This document shows positions 36,516 to 45,500 of a stretch of 64,000 bases of DNA, piece by piece. The translations under genes and the position numbers were made by a program. This DNA comes from Schistosoma haematobium (Eukaryota; Platyhelminthes; Trematoda; Strigeidida; Schistosomatidae). The stretch lies in the NCBI RefSeq assembly GCF_000699445.3, contig NC_067200.1, forward strand, positions 18,589,003 through 18,653,002, in the 5' to 3' direction. The first letter of the stretch is position 1, and each line of letters begins with the position of its first letter. The notes below the pieces were generated by a model, which was not told where the DNA came from, did not search any database, and saw only the letters and a list, made by a program, of their open reading frames with translations.

Positions 36516-36935
36516 AACACATAAACATTGGTACAAGGAGGCACCAACTAGTTATGCGCCACATAAACCATTCGATTCATGTGAGGGCTGGGATACTGCC
36601 CGGGCGCCCGAACCGAAGCAGATGGTTTCTTTAGGGGGTCACACCCGAAGCCTTAGACCTAAAGGTCTAATCCACAAGGCAGTGCGGCAACGTAAAGAGA
36701 TGTTGTTATATGGTAAAAGGTGACCAACGATTTGTTCTTACGCCATTTGTCCCTTCAGGTTCATGGAGCCTATGTACACCATTAATTTGAAATGATGGTT
36801 TTCCGACTCCCCTAGGTGAACCCTTCATGTCTACCAAGCTGGTTAGAGTGTCGGACATTCGCTTTCCACCCTCTCAATTTCGTAAACAATAGTAATGCCG
36901 CGAGAAGACAGTGAATAAGACTTCCCTGGCAATGG
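36516..36935 (-). repeat. Short LINE-B-derived repeat (5'-truncated)
   Basis: Lies between CDKAL1 and TRAPPC5, ending about 55 bp before the TRAPPC5 acceptor-like site. Confidence 0.88.
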
Positions 36936-36998
36936 TTGTTGTACATAATTGCTCTGTATCTATCGATTTTTTCCATGTTGTTTTTTAGATTTGTCAAT

Positions 36999-37067
36999 AT
37001 GAACTATGGTAATCCAAAAAACTCTGCTGCAATTTTAGAAAAAAGTCTGACTAAACTACGTGGTGAT
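36999..37067 (+). CDS. TRAPPC5: TRAPPC5 exon 1
   Basis: Encodes MNYGNPKNSAAILEKSLTKL plus RGD. An acceptor-like TTTTTTAG ends 10 nt upstream of the ATG. Donor GAT|GTAAGT. Confidence 0.88.
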
Positions 37068-40000
37068 GTAAGTTGTAATTTTCTTATACTATATAAATTT
37101 CCTTAGGTTAATATAGCATCTTTTGCTTATTTATTTGTGGAGTTAGTCAAATATTCAATGCGTAATGTATCCAGTATGGATCTTGTTCAGAAAAGGTAAG
37201 TTTTTCTTGTGTAACGTGAATAATTTATACTAAAGCCATGAAAAATTCCAATTATAATGAGATTATCTATTGGTATTTGGAGGTTAAGTATAATTTGTTT
37301 ATGGTTAGTGAGTTAATTTCCTACGGGATGGGGTCGCTAACCCCATGACTGACTCTCCAACTTTATCCGGGCTTGGGATCGGCGGTAGCCCCAGAGGGGC
37401 TCTGTGTGAAGTTAAGTATAATTTGTGGTAGCCGCCTAACCCCTAAATGCCAGAACACTTTCAGATACATGTTATCCAACTTATTATACAGTTGTTGTGA
37501 ACGAGGTCACAGGTAGGGACAACCATTACAGACTATCTTGGTAAAATCTGAGAAACATACAGTGATCCTTCATTTTCAAAATATCCGTCAATTGTCTTAG
37601 ACTTTGTTGCTCCTTCGTTTTCATACCAATCACTCTCTGTTCTCGTTCTCTTTGATTTTTTCAACCTTCTGTCGCTAGCCTTTCCATTTTCAATTGATGA
37701 TACATACCACTTATTTCTGTCAACATCACTAGCACTCATCATACAGTCTCTTACTAAACGTATTTATTTATTTAGGCACATAAACATTGGTGGAAAGGGG
37801 CACCAAGATTTCTATGCACCGCATAAATAGTTATTATTCAATATCTATGGGCTGAAATACCTCCCGTGTGTCCAAGCCGAAATAGATGGTTTTCTTAGGG
37901 AGACACGCTGTGGGCCTTTGACCTAGAGGTCAGTAGAGCAACGCTATGAAATGCAATCCAATGTTAGCCGGTGACCAACAATAAGTTCATACCCCGTTTG
38001 TTCGCTCAAGATCCTATAACCCATGTGCATCATTAGTTTGAAATCATGGTTTCCCAATACCTTTAGGTGAATTTTCTTTACGAAAGTGAGAGGACGAAAA
38101 GCGAATACCAGGCGCTTTAACCGGGTTGGTGGACATGGAGAGTCCATCTAGGGGAGTTGGACAATCCTCATTCCAAATCAATGGTGAACATAGGCTGCAG
38201 GATCTTGAGGGAAGAAACGGCGTACAAACCAATCGTTGCTCACCGGCTACCATGGGACTGCATCTACTCACGATGCTCCATTGCCTTGTGGACCAGACCT
38301 TTATGTCGAAGGCTCCGGGTGTGGGCCCCTAAGAAAACCACCTGCTTCGGTCTGGGCATCCGGGCAGTATCACAGCCTTCACACATATCGAATGAGATTT
38401 GTGTGGCGCATATGTATTTGGTGCCTCCTTGTACCAATATCTATGTGTTCAAATAAATAAATAAATAAACCACTAACCCATATGAGAACATTTCGATTAG
38501 TTTCTCTCCATTATCGACTGTAACACCAGATCATTGACAATTTCTATAGTCCTATTTTTTTAAAATTATAACTCCACCTGTTTAACTCCGATGCCGAGCC
38601 CGGGTAAAGGAGGAGGGTTGGGCATAAGGTTTGCACTCCATCCCGCAGAAAACAACCTTATTAAAAGACAAACACCAACCAGTATTCCTATTTTTTTCCT
38701 ATTTATAATTCTTCTTATGTAGCTCTTCTAGAATTAGTGCCCTAATTCGTAACTCGGGTCAAAGAGGTGGGTTGGGGTATGAGATCGCCGACCTCCCATC
38801 CCATAGAAAATAAACACTAACCAGTAGTCCTAATTCTTTTTTCTTTTTCTTTCAATAGATTATCAGATTTTGGTAAATTCATTGGTGAACGTATGATTGA
38901 TGTAGTTTATCTACGTGATAAATCAACTAAACGTGATATACGTTTATATAATGCCTTAATTTTTTTAAAATCAAATTTTTGGAAAAATTTATTCAATAAA
39001 GAAGCTGATGAATTAGAACGTGATGGAATTGATGAAAATATTTGTAAAATTGAAATAAAATAAAACTCATTTTTTTTTTTAGTTTATATGATTGAACATG
39101 AACCAATAGTGAATCGATTTACTCGATTTACTTATGAAGAAAAAGATGAAAAACGTAAAACATGTAAGTTTCTCTTTCTTGTTCTTGTTCTTCTTTTTCT
39201 CTAGTTTATGATAATAATCGGTTTTTTGATTACGTCTAATGTTATTATTTACAGTTAAGGCTTTATTATTTTGATGGAATTTTGTTCTTTGAGCTGGATG
39301 GTTTTGTCGTGGAGTTTTCATCGTTCTCCTGAACGACATCATCATTAGCGAAAACTTCAGATAGAAGTGCAGTCTTTACACGTTTATCTTAGATGTATAT
39401 CTACACTAGATTTTCAACCACCCACCTCCCAATCCCAGTGTATTTATTCTACAAGACTTCAATACACCTCAGATAGATGATCAAGAACACATGATTAGCC
39501 TGACTAAAATGTCAATATATTTCCACATCAAAAACCCGATACAATCCAACAGCAATCAATAACCAATCAATCAATAATAATAAGGATAGGGGTAATATAT
39601 AACTCATCTGACACTTGTCAGACTATCTACATTGTCTGACTAAGCAAACAATCAATCATTATCATTCTCACCCACACAACACTTTTCCTTTTTAATTAAT
39701 TAATTAATTATATTTTATTCAATAAATTTTAGCTGCTCCATTGAATATTGCAGCGTTCAATGCTGGAATTGTTGAAGCATTCTTATCAACTATTGGTTTT
39801 GTAAGTTATTTATGTTGTAAACTGTTTCTTTTTCTGTTTTGGTTTTCTAGAATTTATTATTTATTTGAACACATAGATATTGGTACAAGGAGGCACCAAA
39901 TACATATGCGCCACATAAATCATTAGATTTGTGGAAGGGCTGTGATACTGCCCGGGTGCTCTAACCGAAGCAGGTGGTTTTCTTAAGGGGTCACACACGG

Positions 40001-41043
40001 AGCCTTCGACCTGAAGGTCTAATCCACAAGGCAGTGGAGCATCGTAAGGAGATGCAGTCCCATGTTAACCGGTGACCAACGATTGGTTCGAACGCCATTT
40101 GTTCCTTCAGGATACTGGAGCCCATGTGCACCATTGATTTGGAATGAGGGTTTTCCAACTCCCTTATGTGGACTCTCCATATCCACTAACCCGGTTAAAG
40201 CACCGGACATTGGCTTTTCGTCCTCTCAATTTCGTAAGCAATAGTAATGTCAGGAGAAAGAAGTGAGTAGGACTTGCCTGACAGAGGTTATTTACGCGTG
40301 GTCATGTGAGAGCATTTCGAGAGGGAGAGCGAACTCTCCCCACTCTCGGCCGTACCACGGCATTTGGGGTTTTTCTAGAATTAATGGTTATATAATTGTT
40401 TTTAATATGGAAGGTAACTTGTATTATAGTGAACAAAAACACAAGTGGGAACAATCGATTGTACTTCAACACACAATTACAGAATATCTTGGTAAAATCT
40501 GAAAACGTTATAGTTAAGAACTCACTGACCGAGATCGGCTACCCCAGTGCGTTCATTAAGAAGTACATGTATAACATAAAAAATAAGTCGGAGATTCCTA
40601 CTGTTCGAAAGAAGTCTTTATACATGAAACTACAATTCAACGGAGATGTGGCTAGTGATACTCTCGAATATAGGGTAAAACTTATGATTTGTAAAGTCGA
40701 TTCACTAAAGAAAAACAGCCTTAGTCAATATTAATCAAGAAGTTTGCGTTGATGATGTTGTTCACAAGGACGATGAGAACTCCATAATCAAATCATCCAG
40801 CGTAGAGAACGAGACTCCATCAAAAAGAAAAAGAGTTTAGTAAGTGTTTATTATGAATACAGATTATATGTTCTATAATACATGAAAACTTCATTGGATA
40901 TTTCACCTTAAGAAGTAAATTGCCTTTCTTTATTTTTTCTATAGCCTTGTACAGTTACAGCAACCTGGTACAAGGGAACTGCTTATGTGATTAAATTTGA
41001 CGAGTCCGTGAATATTCGTGAAAGACAATTGGATAATCGATGA
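36999..41043 (+). CDS. TRAPPC5: TRAPP complex subunit 5 (6 exons)
   Basis: Exons: 36999-37067, 37107-37195, 38859-39043, 39083-39163, 39733-39800, 40945-41043. All are GT-AG with consistent phases; the CDS is 591 nt (196 aa; human TRAPPC5 is 188). TRAPPC5/Trs31 is a BET3-fold core subunit of the TRAPP Rab-GEF and tethering complexes in ER-Golgi traffic. Recognisable blocks: SAAILEKSL, ASFAYLFVELVKYS, FGKFIGERMIDV, ALIFLKSNFWKNLFNKEADE, FYMIEHEPIVNRF, NIAAFNAGIVEAFL, TATWYKGTAYVIKFDE. Introns 1 and 3 are each exactly 39 nt. A 3' splice-site-like sequence ends 10 nt before the ATG (36988). It lies 1.27 kb downstream of CDKAL1 on the same strand and converges with SMARCB1. Confidence 0.94.
37107..37195 (+). 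CDS. TRAPPC5: TRAPPC5 exon 2
   Basis: Encodes VNIASFAYLFVELVKYSMRN and on to VQK/R. It follows a 39-nt intron. Donor AAAG|GTAAG, phase 2. Confidence 0.92.
37300..37425 (+). repeat. Fragment of an RTE-type 5' region
   Basis: GTTTATGGTTAGTGAGTTAA, CGGGATGGGGTCGC and GGCGGTAGCCCCAGAGGGGC resemble what I recall of schistosome RTE 5' regions. Partly related to 38580-38810. In TRAPPC5 intron 2. Confidence 0.4.
37440..37745. repeat. Possible Penelope-like fragment in TRAPPC5 intron 2
   Basis: Shares ATTACAGACTATCTTGGTAA-type sequence with the PLE fragment at 40380-40740. The remaining sequence is too short and decayed to assign. Confidence 0.35.
37767..38072 (-). repeat. Short LINE-B-derived repeat, 3' half
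   Basis: Reverse copy truncated at its 5' side. It abuts a plus-strand copy head to head. Confidence 0.8.
38075..38465 (+). repeat. Short LINE-B-derived repeat (5'-truncated)
   Basis: Starts TTTACGAAAGTGAGAGGACG and ends GTTCAAATAAATAAATAAAT. Head-to-head with 37767-38072. Confidence 0.88.
38580..38815 (+). repeat. Fragment of an RTE-type 5' region
   Basis: Contains two related blocks, GAGCCCGGGTAAAGGAGGAG and CTCGGGTCAAAGAGGTGGG, each followed by CATCCC...AGAAAA and ACCAACCAGT-like sequence. TRAPPC5 intron 2. Confidence 0.4.
38859..39043 (+). CDS. TRAPPC5: TRAPPC5 exon 3
   Basis: Encodes LSDFGKFIGERMIDVVYLRD through LFNKEADELERDGIDENI. Translation would run on to a stop at 39061. A donor at 39044 joins it in frame to FYMIEHEP, as in human (FYIIEREP). 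Confidence 0.93.
39083..39163 (+). CDS. TRAPPC5: TRAPPC5 exon 4
   Basis: Encodes YMIEHEPIVNRFTRFTYEEK and on to RKT. The second 39-nt intron precedes it; its polypyrimidine tract is nearly pure T. Confidence 0.92.
39399..39690 (+). repeat. Repeat X, uninterrupted copy
   Basis: Matches 31712-31943 plus 32354-32412 and gives the empty site for the solo-LTR-like insertion. TRAPPC5 intron 4. Confidence 0.8.
39733..39800 (+). CDS. TRAPPC5: TRAPPC5 exon 5
   Basis: Encodes APLNIAAFNAGIVEAFLSTI plus GF, the most conserved C-terminal helix of the family. Donor GTAAGT at 39801. Confidence 0.94.
39860..40370 (-). repeat. Short LINE-B-derived repeat
   Basis: Full-length reverse copy in TRAPPC5 intron 5. 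Very close to the copy at 30683-31202 over most of its length. Confidence 0.9.
40380..40740 (+). pseudogene. Penelope-like element (PLE) fragment
   Basis: The frame 40396-40734 includes SLTEIGYPSAFIKKYMYNI, EIPTVRKKSLYMKLQFNGD and SDTLEYRVK. These resemble the region between RT and GIY-YIG nuclease in schistosome Penelope-like elements (GYP..FIKK, VPTVEKK.LY.KL.FKGD). No complete RT or GIY-YIG motif remains. Confidence 0.6.
40945..41043 (+). CDS. TRAPPC5: TRAPPC5 exon 6
   Basis: Encodes PCTVTATWYKGTAYVIKFDE and RERQLDNR then TGA, matching KVTAHWHKGTTLMIKFEE of human. Acceptor TTCTATAG. Confidence 0.93.
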   Translation, partial: PCTVTATWYKGTAYVIKFDESVNIRERQLDNR

Positions 41044-41680
41044 ATATAATTCGTATTAGGCTAAGTTGCATAAAAACTTTATCAAGATCTGATGAATGAC
41101 CTAACTTTCCTGTGATTCTCCATTTACTAAATACATTGATTTTTACATCAGTTTTCTACAAATATTTTATTTGTTACCGAAAGCATTTGAATACTAGGGA
41201 TTTCAAGGTTTATAGTATGTTAATACAAATGTCAGTTCGAAAAGGAATGGTATCGATTTATGTCATAATTACTTAGCCCTAGAAAACACAGAATCGGTGA
41301 TAGTCATCGTAAAGTCATGGGATGTTAACATTTCCGGTAGTACATTGTACACTTGTGTATTCAAACCGCTCATATACAATAAATGTATGTCAACATTGAA
41401 AAAGTTAGTTTTTGGTTGAGGCAACGGATACAGTTAGTGTAGCTTTCATTTAAAACATGTTGATCCGCATAAACTACCTCTACTACTACTCTACGCTTGT
41501 TCTCTTAAAATTGGCCATTTAGAAAGGTGATTTCAATTAGCGAAATATTATCACCGATCTCTTTTAGGCTGTTATTTTATATATAATGCTGTCGATAGAA
41601 AGCCTTAATCAGTAATAACGCGGAAACACTCTTCCGAATCAATCAACTAACATATTTGCTAAGTTTATTTATGATGATTT
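41044..41680. other. TRAPPC5 3' flank
   Basis: Contains the candidate AATAAA at 41378. No repeat recognised. Confidence 0.4.
41378..41383 (+). terminator. Candidate TRAPPC5 polyadenylation signal
   Basis: AATAAA lies 335 nt after the TRAPPC5 stop and is the first canonical hexamer found downstream on this strand. Assignment to this gene is inference. Confidence 0.4.
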
Positions 41681-41682
41681 TA

Positions 41683-41945
41683 GACGCAGGGTATTAGGGA
41701 ATGACGGTAAATCACTTGATGAGGTTGTTAATCTTCACCAACTGAGATGGTTGGGCCACGTGTTGCGTATGCCTGAACACCGATTACCATGACGCGCAAT
41801 GCTGACCAGTGTTGGAGACGGTCGGAAGGAAGTTTGGGGTGACCAAACCAGAACGTGGCATCAGACTATAAAGTCACTAACTTCTGGTCTGAGCCATGTT
41901 GGTAGATGCAGACTATCGTAGCCAATAATTGGATACTTTGAGTGA
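41683..41945 (+). repeat. LINE-A fragment, first segment
   Basis: Matches LINE-A from about 8605 (GACGCAGGGTATTAGGGAATG) through [15 protein letters not shown] to GTTGGTAGATGCAGACT, with a deletion. It probably forms one 5'-truncated copy with 42120-42345. Confidence 0.85.
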
Positions 41946-42119
41946 CATGGGCCAGCAGTGGAATCCAGGACGCGCATTTCGTCCTATTCGGGATGTACCT
42001 GCATCCTAGAGTTGATGTTGTTTGCTTATAATGCTAGTTACTCAAGGCAATAATCGAGGTAGTCTGCACAGGATGCACGTATGACAATAAGAGATTGGTC
42101 AATTGCAGTCCTAAACACC
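41946..42119 (+). repeat. Sm-alpha-like hammerhead repeat fragment
   Basis: AGTGGAATCCAGGACGCGCA, TTTCGTCCTATTCGGG and GATGTACCTGCATCC resemble, on the minus strand, the Sm-alpha hammerhead family: GGAC-GAAA, a GCGCGTC cleavage segment and CTGGATTCC remain, but the CTGANGA core is deleted. The following sequence to 42119 is shared with 45430-45520. Confidence 0.55.
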
Positions 42120-42345
42120 CAATAGGGAAATTCGAACAAACAATACAAAATGGATTTATACTTTATACCTTTCTTCCTACGGACTAATTCTTTCTCCCTG
42201 TATCACATCCTTAGATGCAATCTTTTCTCTATACATTACCACCACCGAATTGACTATTTCTATGAATTTGGTGTTCATCTCGTTGTGCTCATAAGGTACG
42301 GCAACTTGGACCGACGCATATATGTGCCTGGTCCTACACTCGAAG
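42120..42345 (+). repeat. LINE-A fragment, 3' UTR segment
   Basis: Matches LINE-A 8965-9165 (CTTCCTACGGACTAATTCTT ... GTGCCTGGTCCTACACT). Lies just downstream of the SMARCB1 stop, opposite strand. Confidence 0.8.
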
Positions 42346-42467
42346 ATGACTAACTGTCTCAAGAACAAAAGATACTGATTTAACATAAATAGGTTATTAT
42401 TATTGTTTACAAAACTTTTTAAGAAATGTGTACACAAACACTGAAAACATTGTAGGAGACAAAATGT

Positions 42468-42507
42468 CTACCAATTGGGTTGTGCATTGGCCAAACGACG
42501 CATTCGT
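42468..42507 (-). CDS. SMARCB1: SMARCB1 exon 7 (40 nt)
   Basis: A very short last exon encoding [13 protein letters not shown] and TAG. Acceptor TTTCCCTAG. It completes the basic C-terminal helix (human [13 protein letters not shown]). It is too short for ORF searches and was found by reading the minus strand for the expected motif. Confidence 0.94.
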
Positions 42508-45500
42508 CTAGGGAAAGGAAAGAAAAATGCATGGTGAAAATGAGGATACGATAGGTATATAAACTGTTAAACATGAAAAATGTGTGGTTGACGAAATAAT
42601 CCAAATACAGTTTAGATCAAGTAATCTGCTAGGAGTTTAGATTATTTGAAGTAACTTTTTCGTATGAACTGAGAAAACTTTCATATCAGACCCATACATA
42701 GGAGAATCAGTCAGTCAGCAACAACGTAGAACTTCCTACATACGTACATCAGTTCGAGTTGCCACACCACATTAGCACAGAGATACAATTATCAATTCAA
42801 ATCCCGTATTGGTAGAAGTAGTAAAAGTATAAGCAGTAATCGGGAAGATTAGTGTTTGGAGATGTTACTTAAAGAGTATAATCCAGTGAAATAAATTTGG
42901 GAAGAGAAAAAAAAGAGACAAGGAGGAATAAGGAGATCAAAATTTGGGAGAACACAAAGAGTGTATGCACCTGCGTCATTGCAAACGATTTTGAGCCATG
43001 TCATTCAAGGTCTCTAACCATCGGTTGCTATCGTCTCATAGATCCCAACCAGTTAGTCTATACCTACCAACATGGCTCAATCCACTTGTCAATGACTTCA
43101 TGGATTTGTGCCATGTTATTAAGTCAGCTGATCGCAATTTTGTTCTACGTATAGTTGTTTAAAATAGGTAGTGTGCATGATTATTTATGATCATAAATGA
43201 TTAATAAATCTGAATGGGCCTTTCTTCATTGACAGTACAACATTTTCACTAGTAGTAATAGATGCCATATCACAATCTAAACGAGTATTTATGGTATGTT
43301 TAGGATATATAATAGGAACTAACAACAAAACATGCCCAAAATAAATTTGAAACTCATCAATAAAAGTGAATCTAGTTGACTTTACTTCTCATTCGACATA
43401 AATTCGAAAGATAAAAATGAGAACAATGTGCTTGTTTGTTTGTCTGAACCGATGATAAGTGAAAACAAAGGACTAAATTTTATAATTAACAGTATAGGGT
43501 TGTGGATATTATTAAGTTTTTGATTGAGATCATGAATCGATTGATGTTAGACCACTATTGAAAACCTAGAAGTACTGGACAGTCGTTTCGTCCTATCGTG
43601 GGACTCCTCAGCGGTGCACATCCACGATCCCGCCCGCGGGATTCGAACCCAGGGCTCTTAGTCCCGCGCGCGAACGCCTAACCTCTAGACCATTGAGTCA
43701 GCGTCAAATAGTGTTAATGTCTAACCTCAACCAATCCACGAAACTGCGCAACCATCTCCCATTGTACTGAGGTAGATACCTATCCCTACCCGACACAGAT
43801 TAGCTCTACTGGTCACGGTTTCTCACTACAACTTCGGGAATCCCCTCACGAAGATAGTCACACAAATGTAATCAATCTGAGCTGTTTTTTCCGTCCATTA
43901 AAATTCATTCAGTTGTGTACATAAAATGTAGAAAGGAAAAATTAACAATGATATGTCTATCAAACTTCTATGCTTGACGAGATTGCAAATTCACCTAATC
44001 TGTGAACAGAACAAAGACTCAGTGATACAATGACCAATAAGCTAGCTATTCCGATGTGTCCCAACCCTGCTAACTAGAAAGAGGAGTCCACGTGCAGAAG
44101 AGGGAAATATATTCCACAGGCAGCCAGAAGCACGAACAACAACAAGCACAACTCAAGTATATATATCCAGCATAAAGATGTCCTTGGGGAACGTTACAAA
44201 ATAGCATAGTGAAAGAGACAACGAAGCAATAGCATTTAAGGTCCTCCCAAGTGGGAAATATGACATGAAGGTGAAAATGGGTGCTTATGGCGCGAAAACA
44301 AGAAATTCAAAATAGAATTACAAAAATAAGGCATTTACCAAGTGGGTTCTGGGGATCTAACATCCTCAACAGCTACTAAACATAGTATATTCAAATTAAC
44401 CAGTATTGATCATTTTCTGTACCGCATGGTGTATAGTGAGGAATGTGAAAATATCACAATTTCAACGGCAAGACTATTATTTATGGAAGAACCAATCAGA
44501 TTTAGGTTATCAGGTCTTGGACTATGGCGCGAAATTCATTCACTTATTTGGTTAAATACTACTTTGACATTATAGCTGATGTCATTTCGTGATAAAAACC
44601 ATAAGTCTAATTCCTAACCTTAATCATCAACTGTAAATCATAATTCTAATCCCCCATACTGGTTTATAACTCTCATTTAGACCTAGCTATTACGTGGACA
44701 TCACCTTAGAGTCGGTCAAAGGTTGCCCGTATATTATAGTCCCATGTCAAATTTGCTGGATTCACAAGACTATTAAACTTAAAGATAGATCATGAATTCA
44801 ACATATGTTGATTTGTCAAACTCAAAGGACTTCCTTTTACTATGCATTAATGATTTATTTGATTGTAACTTTCTATGGTTGGGGCTATAGTGATGCTTAC
44901 CTGGTATTACGATCTTGATCGCGTATCTTTTTCTCCATTTCTGCATCCGTAAGAACTTCAACAACTGGACTCCATTGATCAGCTTCATTTGAATTACGGA
45001 AAACTACATCGACTGTCGGTAAAGGAGATTCACTGGAAGAGTAAAAATGAAACTTAAAAAAGTGTTATAACATATAGTTATGTAAGCAGTTTATTGTATC
45101 ATTTGGGAAAAGCCGAGAGTTATGTAATTGCTTGTCAAGTTGTACATTCTACACACTTCATGTGTCAATGAGTGTTATAGTATTAAGCCGATGATTCAAT
45201 CATGAAGTTTTTACCATCGTTTTAGACAAAATGATCAGCACAAATGTAAATCACTACACATGTACTAGAATGATAATAACATAACAGTATCATAGATGCT
45301 TTAAACAGAGATGGATGGTCGTCCAGCGTTTCGTCTTACTTGGAACTCGTCAGCTGAATGTACCTACGATTCCTAAATAGAGCGAAATCTGGATCCTGGA
45401 TACCACTGTTTACCACAATCTATCTCTGGTTTAAAGGCTTGTGACTTAGTGGCAATATCGAGGCAATCCGCAAAGGATGCAAATATGCCAATAAGATACT

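Noticed and set aside
35728..36998. CDKAL1-TRAPPC5 as a proven operon
   Set aside because: Same strand and an acceptor-like site at TRAPPC5, but a 1.27-kb gap and no transcript evidence; kept only as a possibility.
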